From: Pyricularia pennisetigena
Lineage: Eukaryota > Ascomycota > Sordariomycetes > Magnaporthales > Pyriculariaceae
NCBI RefSeq assembly: GCF_004337985.1
Contig: NW_021940924.1
Span: 62,001-126,000 of the forward strand
Direction of reading: 5' to 3'
DNA: 64,000 nt
Shown: one piece after another, positions 1 to 11,240 of the stretch
How the letters are laid out: each line of letters opens with the position of its first letter
Position numbering within the stretch: the first letter of the stretch is position 1
Translations under genes and position numbers: made by a program
Notes under the pieces: model-generated
Databases searched by the model: none
Told to the model about the DNA's origin: nothing
The model's input: only the letters and a program-made list of their open reading frames with translations

Positions 1-826
1 TGGGAACTGCGCCGCCGGCCGCGACTGGCATAGAGTCGTAGTCTGTAGCGGTAGAAAGTCGCCACTCGAGCTGCCCTGCCGCTGTCGTTTAATTACCGCA
101 AATTCCAGCCCCAGTACTCTGCGATCGGTTTACGAGCAAGATCTTGTGGAAGATAACCTATGATGTGGATGGCTTAGTCTAAAAAGCTCGCTCACCAAAA
201 AATACATATGCAATCGAGACTTACTGCTCTGCGCTGGAGCTTTTTGCCGGTTGAACTTGGAGAATGACGACGGGGTCTCGCGCGATCCCGTGGTGAACCC
301 AACAATTCGCACTAAAGGTGTAGGGTCGAATTCTTCGACTTTGTGATTGCTTTTGGGTTTTCTAGCTTTAACTCGGTTTTCGGGCTTTCGCTGGTCTTCT
401 TCGCTGTCATCAATTGCGTTTTCCGGCTGTTTATCTTTGTTGAGGATAAATCGCGCTGGTGACAGTTTCTTTGGCGATGGCGCAAGACGAACCATATTCG
501 TTTTGGTGATTAACGAAAAGTATGATGACAGAGAAATCGACAGTTGTTGTTGTATGATGCGAGGTATCACCCCGGTCGGAGATCTGTGGCTGTTGTTTAA
601 TATTCTCGGGGTGATGTGCCGTTCCGAGCAACATTACGTCCTGCTACTAAGGCACCAGCATGGATAGTGAGAGGGGGGCGAACGTATTGGCCTAGCAAAG
701 GATCCCGGTCGCCGTGTTGGCACACCGCAGAATTTTGGTAAGATCCCGGCTTTTCTAGAGTTCACTCGCGCAGACGAATCAGAAACTGGACATGCGTCCC
801 TGCTACCTTGACAAAGAGAGTTATTC
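1..826. other. No firm gene; possible remnant coding on either strand
   Basis: I see no recognisable domain here. A minus-strand reading frame from about 498 down to 130 is rich in Lys, Pro and Ser and could be a disordered protein fragment, but it resembles no family I know. The plus strand just upstream of 827 may hold more of the decayed EST1-type gene that follows, in broken frames. Confidence 0.3.
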
Positions 827-1741
827 GTGCCAAGCCAAAGCAATTTACATTTTCACCTGTTATATAGGACATTAAACAACTGGCCCGTTGATTATATGCA
901 CGAATCCCTGCCCACAGCATCCCCCCTTCCCAATATCGATAGGTTAGCTTCATTGCACTCCGCAAGCAAACAGAAATCGTCCAACGCTGATGATGATAAA
1001 CGTTCCAGCTGCCACCACGGGAACCACAGAGGACGTGATCGACCCCTCCAAACATTTTAAAAAGGTTCTCCAGTTTGTGGAAAGCACAGCTACAATCGTC
1101 CTTTCGCGGCTGGAGGATTTGAAAATACTTTCTTATACCATCGTCAAGCTGGCCTTTCTGCTTCCGATGGCTTGCTTAAAGGGCCCAGGCGGTGGCGAGC
1201 CCATAACGCCAGCAATATCGCATCTCGATGCACCTTTTCCTTGGCATTTACTCTGCTTGTGCCTCAACCTTTTGCAGCGGGCTTTGAAACCCCCGAAAAA
1301 TACGAAACGAGAGAGTTTCCCCGCACGGCCGAGAAAAGGCCGCTTCCCGAGGACTGGGCGATCCGCGGACTTGTGTGGGCAGAAACAGCCTTCCCGGATA
1401 ACCATTTTACCCTCAATAAAAGTATGGGGGAATATGAAAGGACATTCGAAACGCCGTTAATGGGAGAATAGCGTCGCGAAAGGTGTCTGTGGCTTGCGTA
1501 CCAAATCGCCCAGATTGGAACGTCGGGAAACGCCGACAACAAGGGCAAAGAGAGCCGTTGGATCACGTATAATCCCGACACGAAAAAGTTCCGTCCGGCC
1601 GCCAAATACGTGTCAGACGTTAAAATGCGGCCTCCGGTTGCCAAGGCAACGTTTCTGGACGATAAAAACGTCCTCCCAGAGACGGAGCTCGCGGGCATCA
1701 GTTTGGGGCCAGAAAATACATTTGGAGCAATTTCGGTGTAA
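827..1741 (+). pseudogene. EST1/SMG7-type DNA/RNA-binding domain protein, 3' part, decayed
   Basis: Three consecutive plus-strand segments read like the C-terminal half of fungal EST1-type DNA/RNA-binding domain proteins, the family of telomerase-associated Est1 and NMD factors. The first carries the Asn-Asn-Trp, Asp-Tyr-Met-His-Glu-Ser and Asn-Ile-Asp-Arg landmarks (about 870-950). The second carries a Val-Glu-Ser-Thr then Leu-Ser-Arg-Leu-Glu-Asp-Leu helix and a His-Leu-Asp-Ala-Pro-Phe-Pro-Trp-His segment (about 1050-1290). The third carries Pro-Glu-Asp-Trp-Ala-Ile-Arg-Gly-Leu-Val-Trp-Ala-Glu and Arg-Glu-Arg-Cys-Leu-Trp-Leu-Ala (about 1290-1741). Frame changes lie near 1020 and 1290, and a TAG at 1469-1471 interrupts an otherwise open frame ending in TAA at 1739. 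Order and spacing fit one ancestral gene, so I read it as a pseudogene. The family call rests on remembered conservation. Confidence 0.55.
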
Positions 1742-1949
1742 AAGCAAAAGAGCGACAAGCCGAGCATCATTTAGTCTTCCGACAAAATTCAAAAAAGCAA
1801 TAATTAGGATTGGGGTTTCTAAATAATGGTAAGGAGGTGAAAATATACGAGGAGACCAAATTCTGCAGGTTTGCTACCGGAGTAATTAACTAATTTATCT
1901 CTTTAATCGATAAGAAAAGAAGAAATAAAAGGTCCGCTTTATCGCTTGT

Positions 1950-3661
1950 TCACTTTGAACACGCAGTTGTTCCAGCATTTGACAACTTAAATCCTCCCGG
2001 CATATTTTGTTGAAACACTCCGTTCGGGTCGTATTTGCTAGCAACCTCCTCCATAAACGCAATGTTTTTGTCGCCATAGCTGCCCAGAGGGTTCTGGCTG
2101 AGGTCGGCGTAATTGAGAAAGAGAAACTCGTCGTCGGCTCCATTCTCGACCGCAAAAGTTTTGATGCTGTCCACCCAGGTAGTCATTTTGGCGTCGACTA
2201 GCTTTTTGAGCTTTGGGTTTTTGTATGCCACCATTCCGAGAAACAAGACGAGGTTTTCGCTACGATCCTCGAGCCCGAGCACATTTCCGCCGCTTGCTGC
2301 GGCCTGTCGGAACTGTTCCACCGATAAACCTTGAAATACACATTGCGCCGTGAAACCGAGCGACGGCTCTGCCTCGAGTTCTTTCACCATGCTCAAATAG
2401 GTCTCAACGGCGTAGGCCATAACATCGCGATTGTTTTTGAATGTTAACGTCCGCCAGGCGTTGTAGTTACCCTGCGGCAACTCGAGCTCGTTAGTAAACC
2501 CAGCAAGCGTGTCGGTACGCAACGCCGACGTGACGCTGCCTGGAATGTTTAGAAACTCGGCAAGTCCTGGAGCATCTGCTGTGCCATCGACGTTATGCAG
2601 TGCGCTGCTTATAAGCGGGTCCGCGGGGGTTTCGCCCTGGGTGTAAGTCCAGAAAGCAATCGCCGAATCTGATTTGCGTCCCTCGTTCCCGAGAACGGTA
2701 ACGAAATTTTGCATCGCCGATATGACTTTTGGGCTTGCCGAGAACGGGAACGCAGCTGAGCCTCCCCAAAGCGTGGCGGGCGCTTTGAAAGTGTTTAGAT
2801 CGAAACGTGTCACGACACCAAAATTGTTTGATCCGCCCTTTAGAGCGCGATATAAATCCGCGTTTTCGTTAGCACTAGCACTCACGATGCTGCCATTAGC
2901 GAGAACAACCTCGAACTCGGCAACACCGTCACAAGCAAAGCCACGAGTTGTCGAGTAGAAGGAGTTGCCTCCGCTGAGGAGAAGTCCGCCGACGCCGACA
3001 GTATATGCCCGACCACCAAGAACCATCAGGTTGATTTTTGAAAGCTCCTCGTAGACAGAGCCCCAGTGGGCACCGGGCTGGACTGAGGTGAGGTTTTTGT
3101 CGGCATGGTAAATGATGGTGTTCATGGCGCCTGAATAGTTAGCGTTAAATGTGCCAGATTCTGGGGTTCTGTTTGACTTTCAGATGTTTATACCAACTTA
3201 CTAAAGTCAATTGTTACGCCATCCTGGATGTTGTTGGCTCCAGGATTTGCCGTATGCCCAGCACCACGCACAGCGAATTTGCAGCAATGGGTGCAAAGCT
3301 TTGAGCTTTGGTCGTTGTTACCGCCGGACACGCCCAGTACCTTCACGGCCGTGGCGACCTCCTCGGCGGACTGAGGAACGAAAATGCATGCAGGGGAAAT
3401 TCGAGTGTTATCCAAGGACCAATAAGTCGACAGAGCACCGTCATAAAGAGTTGAGGTGTTTCTGGACACGCGGTTGCCAAGGCCAGCAGCCTCGAGGACG
3501 CCACACTGAAAGAAGGGCCTGGAGGTTAGCACGTCGCTCAAGGCTATGTGAATAGCACAAGAGAGCCTAAAACACTGTTGACATACACATTTCCTTCCGA
3601 AATTCTGGGCTTGGCCCAAGGCAGTTACAACCAATCCTGTAGCAAACAGTTGAAACTTCAT
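1950..3661 (-). CDS. Secreted FAD-linked oxidoreductase, berberine-bridge-enzyme-like
   Basis: This is a three-exon gene of 519 residues. Introns at 3506-3586 (GTATGT...CAG) and 3131-3201 (GTAAGT...CAG with a CTAAC branch site) restore one frame and spliced coding length is a multiple of three. The N-terminus MKFQLFATGLVVTALGQAQ is a signal peptide. A PCMH-type FAD domain follows: the Arg-Gly-Ala-Gly-His motif near residue 109 supplies the His expected to bind FAD covalently, and exon 3 opens with the family's Asp-Phe-Ser-Ala-Met-Asn strand. The Val-Gly-Val-Gly-Gly loop is preceded by Gly-Gly-Arg-Ala-Tyr, without the Cys that gives bicovalent flavin in some members. The C-terminus has the BBE substrate-binding tail with an Asn-Tyr-Ala-Asp and a Tyr-Asp-Pro-Asn-Gly-Val-Phe motif. 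Such enzymes oxidise alcohols, sugars or alkaloid-like metabolites using O2. The substrate is unknown, and no biosynthetic gene is adjacent. Confidence 0.88.
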
Positions 3662-4160
3662 TATAAATTAGCAAAGACAAAAGGACATCCAAGGTCGATG
3701 AGGGATTAAAAACAGGTCCATGCAAGATCCGTTACACATAAAAATCCCGGACAATTTAAAAACGTCGGCTTGCTCCATAGACGCCAAAACCTCAATACCT
3801 GAAACACCCTAAGCTGTGCCATTGTCCCATTTCTGGTCAAGTCTCCTGTGGCAAGGTTTTTGTTGGCCCAATTTTAGGCTTTTCAAAATACCGTTTTCGG
3901 CATTTCTAGACTCTCTTTTATTATTGGGTGCAAAATACTGTAAAAATGCTGAATCAATGGTGGTAATTTCGTTGTTGCGACTTACAGCAGATCGTCAATT
4001 CAAAAGAGCAAAACGTGGCATCAGTACGTCTGTCGCAGCGCTGACGAGAGCCAGAAATGGTCCTCACATACTGCCCAAATTTGGGACTGACTTTAACTTG
4101 TAATCAATGGCCTCAAAGTGGGACGTAAGGAACAGGATACGTCTATTAACACGTGACCTA
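3662..4160. other. Intergenic, no gene seen
   Basis: This is the presumed upstream region of the minus-strand oxidoreductase. I see no domain or repeat that I can name. Confidence 0.4.
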
Positions 4161-4285
4161 GCGAAAAGATCCGCCTGCGACCGCAGGTGCTCTCATTAGG
4201 AGGCCTCCATGATAAATTCTGCCTGCTACAAGGATTTAAAGTAAGGAGTCATCAACAACAGAGGGAGTTGCAATGTCTGCTGGTG
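4160..4285. repeat. Dispersed repeat family A, copy 1
   Basis: The segment starting GCGAAAAGATCCGCCTGCGA and running through AGGAGGCCTCCATGATAAAT to the GAGGGAGTTGCAATGTC stretch recurs with substitutions near 6340-6475 and 61030-61180. The copies are diverged and none carries an open frame, so this is a degraded interspersed repeat of unknown class. Confidence 0.7.
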
Positions 4286-4589
4286 TACGGTCCAAATATT
4301 CAGTTACGTTCCTCCTCCTTTTTAGAAGCTAGTGCTCCCCCCTGTCCGTCCTCTGCCCCTCTCACCTTTTTAGAAGCTAGTTCCTCCCCTGTCCATCCGC
4401 TTCGCCTTTTTTTTGAAGCTAGCCTACTTTTCTTAGTTATACCCCCGTATTTCCATCCAAATAACCATTATTGGTTTATGTGGTCTGGTCAAACTAAGAA
4501 CATTTGCGAAAACTCTATTTCACGCCCATTCTCGTTAATGAATTTCTTTGAGGCTCAAGCAAAAGCGAAAAACGCCCAAAAAGATGCGA

Positions 4590-5410
4590 CTAAAGCCGGG
4601 ACAGAAGACGGAGATCATCGGCGCAGCTATCCAACCAGGCCTGGGTTCTCTTGTACCATGCGATTGTCCATGGAACAAATTGAATGCGGCCTTGTTCGGC
4701 TCCCGCAACAAAAGCCTTGGTCTCAACGCTTACACCAATCGGCAGCAAAGTTAGCGGGTTGTATGTGGTCTGGTTGATAGATAAATCTGCTGGAAGGTCG
4801 CTGGCATAAATATGCTCTTTAATTACTGCCAAAGGAGTCAAAACAGTATCCAAAGTCATGGCAAAATCTACCATCTTTCCCCCGACAATATTGCCAGAAC
4901 ACCTGATCGACCCGGATTCTGACGCTGAAACTAAGGTTACTGGCGAAATGCGGGTGATTGGAAGCCATTTGGACTCAATTCTTGCTGTTGTAATCAAATG
5001 ACGAAAAACACCATGGATTGCGGTCATTACCAGTTTGAGCAACGGACCGTGAACTTTCAGGTTCCATGTAGCTTCAAATAACTTCTCGCTCGAGCACTTT
5101 GCTGCTAGGGTTTGGATTTTGGTCAAACCAGCCAGCGGGCCATTCTCTTTCGCCGGCGGCTTGCATGATATCGTTGATGGCTGATTGGGCCTCCGCCGGC
5201 GCAAATGGGTCTTCATAATGCATAATGTCCTCGATACGCTTATAAATAGTGAGCATATTAGGGGGAAGTTGTTTCTTTGGTGCTGTAAGTGGAGGGAGTG
5301 TTGTGGGTATGTCTAACTTCCGTACGTCGTTCGTCTTCTTAACCGGGCTTACAGAGCATCGCCTGGGGGTCAGACCGGAACCAGATTGACTGGAACCGGA
5401 GATTATCGAC
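4590..5410 (-). pseudogene. PD-(D/E)XK nuclease-like protein, truncated and frameshifted
   Basis: The minus strand from about 5410 encodes a Ser-rich linker with a Ser-Pro-Val-Lys-Lys element, then an Asp-Pro-Phe-Ala...Trp-Phe segment. The continuing protein is in another frame from about 5100 on: Ala-Thr-Trp-Asn...His-Gly-Pro-Leu-Leu-Lys-Leu, Thr-Thr-Ala-Arg-Ile, Lys-Met-Val-Asp-Phe-Ala, and Pro-Ile-Gly-Val-Ser-Val-Glu-Thr-Lys followed by Pro-Trp-Thr-Ile-Ala-Trp-Tyr-Lys-Arg. This matches the large fungal family annotated as PD-(D/E)XK nuclease-like, in which the Asp and the Glu-x-Lys would be the catalytic residues. Family similarity stops soon after the Trp-Tyr-Lys-Arg block, so the 3' end is missing. 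The upstream start is also absent. Flanking dispersed repeats probably mark the breakpoints. Its cellular role is unknown. Confidence 0.6.
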
Positions 5411-5439
5411 CCTGAGCTTTGGGAATGACTTGCACTTGG

Positions 5440-6480
5440 GCGAAAGGCAGTGCTTTAAAAGTATAGCAGTCAAAGCTTTGCACAGGGAAGCTTGCTAAAT
5501 TCTGACTGTGGTACTTTTCCGTACTTCTAACCAAAGAGTTCTGGCTCGGAAACCATCCGTTTTTAGCGAAAGGTCTGCCATCTCCTCCTTCTCCCACATC
5601 AATTCCTTTGCATCGGCTTGGCTTTTGTTCACAGACTGACAGCCGAAACTTGTTGCTTTCCGATATTTCCTAGCTAACTGCCGGAATACCACCCCAAGTT
5701 ACCCTTTCAAAAGGCTCGGTGGAAGGAAAGGCCAATAGGAACGAGTCCGACCCAAATCGAATTTGACACAATTCCATACCCAGCGTCATGATATTTTTCG
5801 AAAGAACACCACCCAACCACGTTGGCGAACCACGGGAAATAGAAGCAACCATCAACTAACCCAGCCTAAACTCAAGCCTGAACGCTCAACCGACCAAACC
5901 CCTTTAATAATTTGGAACCATCATGGAAAGGTCGGAAAGCTCGAGACAGCAGTAATAGTAGCGGTAAGCCGGGGTCAAAGTCAACCGCCTCCGCTGCAGC
6001 CCCAGGCCGTAAAACCAGGAGTGCACCCGAGGAGATGTCTTCAGAGCGGCCCGTCTCTCGATACCGCGAGGTGGCCAAATCGCCGCCGCGCGACCGACCG
6101 AAGCCGCGGGACGTGCGCTTAAGCAGGAGTTGATGGGCGAGGACTACCAGCGGAACTACCTCCTTTGAGCATCAACTTCACCCCCAATCTTCGTCATACA
6201 TGTTTGAGCCTCCTGATCACATACGCAAAATGGACGAAATGCCTCACAAACAGTGACGTGTGCAAGTTCGCAACTCCAATGTGCTTTAAAGGTATAACCT
6301 TCAAACTTTTAGCACTGATAACCTCACTAAATTCTGACTGTGGTAAATGGCAGTGACCGCAGATGCACTTATTAGGAGGCCTCCGTGATAAATTGTATCT
6401 GCTGGAAGGATACATTGGGGAGCTATCAAGAAAAGAAGGAGCCATAGGTGCCTGGGCACCTCGCTTGCACGCGGAGTCTG
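5440..6480. repeat. Repeat-derived block including family A copy 2
   Basis: A stretch at about 5445-5520 (GTGCTTTAAAAGTATAG ... AAATTCTGACTGTGGTA) recurs at about 6280-6350, directly before the second copy of repeat family A (about 6350-6475). A further fragment near 5715-5760 (CCAATAGGAACGAGTCCG) resembles sequence near 62250-62290 and 61325-61365. A short plus-strand coding scrap near 5910-6167, basic and Ser/Pro-rich, may be the 3' end of a lost gene. I recognise no family in it. Confidence 0.5.
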
Positions 6481-7676
6481 AGGATAAACACCGGGAAACA
6501 CATCCGGCCTCTCCTGGGACTTTTTAGAGCCCAATCAGCCGCGAGAGCCAAGACCGGGCCATGGACAACTCTCTCCCGTACACAAAATTTTCAGTATGGG
6601 CGCACGGACCATGCTGTTAACGTTTGCGCGGGACTTCCGCCTGTAGCCCTAACAGGCGCGCACACACGAAAAACTCTTCAACCTGTCGCCCTAAGCACCG
6701 TCACTACACGGAACGCCTTTCCTCGCAACACCCATGTATAATCGACAGATCTCCCCTTTGACGAGTTTTCCACTGATCGCGGTGAAGGAAGAGTCCGATC
6801 GGCGGCTCGGCGCGCCACCCGCATAGAGGCGCACAAGACAAGGCCCAATCTCGCGATGCGAGCCAGCGTGGCACAAAAAACTTTGCCAGCCGGAAAGGCA
6901 GGCGTCCTTCCCCGGAAGGCTAGACAATACGGTTTAAAAGAAAGGGAAATTAGGCTGAGAACCACCCGACGGTTCTTCGAATCGACAGGGCACCCTTTCA
7001 CCCCCTCACACCTTCTGGGATTGCCTGCAGCGAGGAGGTAGTGCCGTTACGGGGGTTGGTTAGTTGTACGTGGACCGGAAGCACTGTGCCGGCGCGGCAG
7101 TCTCCAAAGGCTCCCGACAGCAAGACGTGGTCGGCCCATTGCTGGAGACGGCTTTGGGTAACGGGAAGCAAGAAACGTGGGCACGGCCTTGGTTCGCACC
7201 CTTGGTACACCCCGTGGACGGTGGGCCGTGGTGGAATAGTGTGACTGAGGCGCCCCATGCTTCTCACTCGCACTGGGAATCTGCGCCGGGTCTGGAGGAC
7301 GGGAAGAACTCGATTGCATTCATGTCCACATTGTGGCGCTGGGCTAGCCCAGGAACCAACGGGGGACTAAGCTGTGGATGGACATGTACGGGGTGTCGCC
7401 GGCTTTTCGAAGCTTTCTACTCGCACTAGGGACGTACACCGGGGCAGATGATGTCGTCGGCATGTTAGGCGGAAGAGATGCTATTTTAGCCGGAGAGGAC
7501 GGATGCGCGCGTCGGTCTATCAAGAGGCCTTTTTGTGGATGCGGTAGGCTTAAGGTGCAAACCTTGTATTTACGTGGCAGGCTGGGTATCCAGCGACTAG
7601 GAGGGCTCTAGCTGGCCTGTCCGTTAGAGGGTCTGGTCCAACCCTGTGACTATAGTTTACTGTAGGAAATGCAAGG
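6481..7676. other. No recognisable gene
   Basis: Several short open frames overlap on both strands in this GC-rich stretch, but none has a domain or family signature. It lies directly upstream of a 5'-truncated LINE copy and may be the sequence that the LINE inserted into. Confidence 0.35.
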
Positions 7677-8399
7677 AACGGTCCCCCGCATATAGGGAAT
7701 GGAAATTCCAATACACACCGAGAAAGGAGCCCGAGGAACTGCGTTTGCCAAGACCCCTACTGGGCCATTATTTGGCCATGAGGACCGGCCACGGCGATTT
7801 CAAAGCCTACCATGACCGTTTCAACCACCAGGATGCAAACACCTCGTGTGCCTGGTGCTGGAAGCGGACCTCCCCTGAACACCCGGTGCACTGCCGCTTT
7901 TCGCGGGCGGTGTGGAGAAACTGGCCGTGGCCTGATAACGACCGGCCGGTCGGGCCGCCAGACCGCGCCCAACGCCGCAAATTCTTCCAGACAAGCCTCG
8001 GGCAACCGAAAAGCTTTGAGGCGTTTTCGATAGCCACCAACTATTTCAGCGCCCGCCCCAGAGCGGCCCGCCAGCGCCCCGCGCGCCACGAACGCACTTT
8101 ACGCCTAGGGACACCGATCGTAAGCGACTCGAACTCAGACGAGGAATAGACTTATTGCCTTTTCACCCATACTTCACGGCACAAGCCGACAGACGAACCC
8201 TCCGTGCACCTCAGGCACGGGGTCGCGTCAGTGAACTAACCCCCCTAAGCAGGACCGGGCCCGAACCCGGTCAGGCACGATCCGCCTCTGCCCTCCTTGT
8301 TTTTCCCCCTGTGTAAATAAAGAAGATAGAACGCGCGCCGAGATACCCCTCGGGAGGTTGCTAACGGCCGGCTAACAAGCCGGGCCGAGCCCGGCGTTA

Positions 8400-8432
<33 letters not shown>
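7677..8432 (+). mobile_element. Tad-like LINE, 5'-truncated copy ending in an (ACT)n tail
   Basis: From GAACGGTCCCCCGC to the (ACT)n tail at about 8403-8432 the sequence is nearly identical to the reverse complement of 43503-44250. I noticed only scattered substitutions, for example near 8042, 8186 and 8205. It encodes the last part of the second LINE protein: the segment after the RNase H domain with the Cys-Ala-Trp-Cys...His-Pro-Val-His-Cys zinc-binding cluster and an acidic tail ending Asp-Ser-Asn-Ser-Asp-Glu-Glu, stop near 8147. A 3' untranslated region of about 250 bases follows. Severe 5' truncation with an intact 3' end is typical of target-primed reverse transcription. I could not identify a target-site duplication. 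Confidence 0.85.
8403..8432 (+). repeat. (ACT)n microsatellite tail of the LINE
   Basis: Repeated ACT triplets follow the GCCCGGCGTTAACTAAT end of the element. The same family's tail at 43503-43524 is (TAG)n on the plus strand, so the triplet tail belongs to the element and is not an unrelated microsatellite. Confidence 0.85.
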
Positions 8433-8449
8433 GGGCCATGGAACCGCCC

Positions 8450-8740
8450 AGGCCAGATGAGTTCGTTTGTGGTTGCCTTTGATTGGCATGGTTCGCCAAC
8501 GCGGCTGGGCAAGGGTTGGATTTCTTTGAAAGGTATCTTTCGTTGCATATCATCCCAGTGCCCAAAGTTAAAAAGTGGCACTACCCCTGAAAGACTGCAT
8601 ACCCTCCTCCTGTCAACCTATACATTCTTGGAAACGGCTAGGGCGGGGACCATACATTGGATGTTGGTACCGGATGCCGGGACAGTGCGAAGGGCGATGG
8701 CCGGTGTAGGATCGGAGCTTATATTCGGCCAGCAACTGAC
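8450..8740. repeat. Dispersed repeat family C, copy 1
   Basis: The segment with GAAAGGTATCTTTCG, then AGTGCCCAAAGTTA, ACCCCTGAAAGACTGCAT and GGCTAGGGCGGGGAC recurs in the same order with many substitutions at about 25090-25300. Part of the downstream portion (GGTGCAGATC ... TTGGG) recurs again near 62190. The copies are strongly diverged and non-coding. Confidence 0.6.
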
Positions 8741-10614
8741 TGCGTAGCTGCGGAGGAAGATGGCCGAGGGTGTCACCGAGGTTATTCGTAAGCTACACTT
8801 TGTTATGGTTCCTGGCGGTGCGCTAATTCTACTCTGCGGGTGCTTGATGCCGTGGGGAAGGTTGAATTTCGCATCAGCCGATGAGACAAGGTGGATGAGG
8901 CATGAGGTATGAGAAGTGCGATGGAAACCAACCTATTTCACACGTCTATTTAACAATCCCATGATTATTGCCCAACGGCCCGACTCAGCGGCCAAATACG
9001 CAGACCAGACATGAGTACCTACACAAGACATTGGTGAACCCGCGGGCCTTTGAGCAGTTCGCAGCCATTAATGGCCATTTTACCCTCCATCCGCGTTAAA
9101 AGCGCATCGAACTCGCCCTAGTGGACACCCCCGCGCGCAACGATGCGCACGAACAGACGGCGGAAGGCGCCGCAGGCTGGTCATACCTCTGCAGGAATTT
9201 AAGTTGCAGGGCCGCAGCAGGCACCCACCTCCACATCGCCCCGGGCCCGGCCCGTGACAATTGATCCGCTATATAGACTCATGTAGACTTAGATAGTGCA
9301 CCTTGATGCCCCATGTGCGGCTGCATGCGCGGAGAACCGGCGTTGCCGGTGCTCCGTGCGGCCCGGCCTGCGTTTTCTCAGCTATGCAGAGGCCCGCCGT
9401 TTCCGCGGTTTGGAGCAAGACCGCAATCTGATTTGAGAGCCTGGGGCGGCAAACTGCGGGGTTCGGCGTTGCATGGTGACAGTGGGTCGTATGGGGCGGA
9501 CCAGGCGTCCGCGACAGTCCAATGAGCTGCGATTAGTCGCAATTGGTAAACTTGCATGCATACAGTCGCAAACCGTTGCCATCCTTATTTCTGACCACAT
9601 CAGTCTCATGCTACCGAGGTACTGTATGGTGTTGGGCGGGGAATTGCTTTGTCAAAATTTTATATTGGATGGGGTGGGTTATGAAGTCGCACGGTACAGA
9701 AGTTTGCTGGTGCTGACAGATATATTAGTCAGGGTAATTATAACGTTAGCATTGGCAGACTTGAGTCTAATTTAACAGCCAACAACTTCCAAGGTCATAT
9801 GCTTTTAGCTTCGTCTCCGGAAAGTAAAATTAGACAAATTGCTCAAAAAATATAATCTGACGTTTCTATTTTCCCACATGACTGTTTGTTTTCTGTATCA
9901 ATTGTCATGACCAGGTAAGAAAGGTCTCCTGTGTCACGGCCAGTCATACATTGGAGAACCTCAGTGTATTAGGCGCTATTAACGAGAATTCTAAACTGAA
10001 GAAAAGAGAGAAATCACAATCAACGACGCTCTGGAGAGACGCGCTTAAATCTGGAGTTAGTGGACCCTTTGTCCGATCCCTGGCTCGGCGTGGAGCCGAG
10101 TCGTGATTCTGGGGGTAGGTCTGGGGGCCTGATCCTCACATCCTGCCTGTCTATAACCGTGGCCTCCCAGGAACTGGCTGTGGTGGGATAATTTCCGACT
10201 CGTCACCTTTTGCTTTGCCCATCAAATATATCTTGGCAGATATTGGCTAAACTATAAGCTATTATTTGACTGTGGGTTAGTCCACGCTGTAATCAAGTTT
10301 CTTCTAGTGAACCTCTCCAACGCGTTTACTCATTGGCTTACAGGGGCAAGGTAAACAAATTAACTTCTAAACCTGAATAAATACTAACCACGTCGTACAT
10401 GAATTAGTGCCATTAACCGATAGGCCAGACGTTTCCCCACTGTATACCAATTAGGTTACGCCTTGTTTCATCTAAAGCCGGCTGTGAAAACACCTTGCGG
10501 CCATTAATACTAAACGCCTTCCCCGCCTACCCTACTTCCAGTCTTCAATACCAACAAAAGGACCGAGAGCTTTTACGTAGACCACACTAAAACCAACCCT
10601 ATCACTCCAGCAAT
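8741..10614. other. Gene-free stretch with repeat family B, copy 1 (about 9925-10145)
   Basis: I see no gene. At about 9925-10145 a sequence with TGTCACGGCCAGTCATACA, TATTAGGCGCTATTAACGA, CTTAAATCTGGAGTTAG and GGGGCCTGATCC recurs diverged at about 54490-54720. The differences I can see are mostly transitions, which would suit repeat-induced point mutation, but I did not compute dinucleotide indices. Confidence 0.55.
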
Positions 10615-11240
10615 ATGGAGCTCCTCAACATTTTTGCCAACTGCTTTAGCAGCATAAAACAAGACGATTACCTGTTCGATGGCCACGAGAAGCCATGCAA
10701 CATCTCTGCCGTTCGCTCCGCCCAAGGAATATCAAACGCGGTCGTCGAGCTTCTTCGCACCGCTGAAAAGGATGGCCCGATGCTGCGAAGTCAAATCAAC
10801 GATGCTGTCGGCAGCCAAGGCTGGACCGAGAGTATCGCCCGCGCAATTGTCGCCAGCCTGGAAGCACTTATCACACAGGGCCGAGAGATAATCGGTTCAG
10901 TTTTGGGCGAGTTTATTGATAAGGCCGTAGAAGCCACACATTCTAATTTCGACTTTCCACACGATCACCCGTATCTTACCGCCGGCTTTGCCACCATCGT
11001 TGCTGTCGGCGTGCTGGTGCTCGTGTCACCGTGAGCTGTAGAAGCCCTTGGATTTGCGGAGCTAGGACGCGTTGCTGGTAAAAATAATCTGTATAATGTT
11101 TAGTTTTTGAATCTTTATGGGCTGACTCAAACGCAGATTCATTTGCGGCGTGGTGGCAATCTACCTATGCCGGGTTTGTCCCCAAAGGATCACTGTTTAG
11201 CTTTTTCCAGAGGCTCGGCATGATCTGGGGAAGATCATGA
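10615..11240 (+). pseudogene. ISG12 (IFI6/IFI27)-like membrane protein with internal stop codon
   Basis: The first 139 codons give the usual fungal ISG12-like N-terminal half: a Met-Glu-Leu-Leu start, an Arg-Ser-Ala-Gln block, a Val-Gly-Ser-Gln-Gly-Trp-Thr-Glu block, and a hydrophobic helix. A TGA at 11032-11034 then interrupts the frame. Past it the same frame continues with Glu-Ala-Leu-Gly-Phe-Ala-Glu-Leu-Gly, an intron fits at 11078-11136 (GTAAAA...CAG), and exon 2 encodes Ser-Phe-Ala-Ala-Trp-Trp-Gln-Ser plus the Lys-Gly-Ser-Leu-Phe-Ser-Phe C-terminal signature, ending in TGA at 11238. The stop sits where relatives, as I remember them, have Trp, so a TGG-to-TGA change explains it. Animal members sit in mitochondrial or nuclear membranes and modulate apoptosis; the fungal role is not settled. 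Translation may yield a protein lacking the second half. Confidence 0.7.

Noticed and set aside
8403..8432. Independent trinucleotide microsatellite
   Set aside because: The same triplet tail ends the LINE at 43503, so it is part of the element.
7640..8440. Target-site duplication for the LINE copy at 7677-8432
   Set aside because: I compared bases before GAACGG with those after the (ACT)n tail and found no convincing match.
11032..11034. Programmed TGA readthrough in the ISG12-like gene
   Set aside because: The bases after the stop (GCT) do not match the known CTA readthrough context; a mutated Trp codon explains the data more simply.
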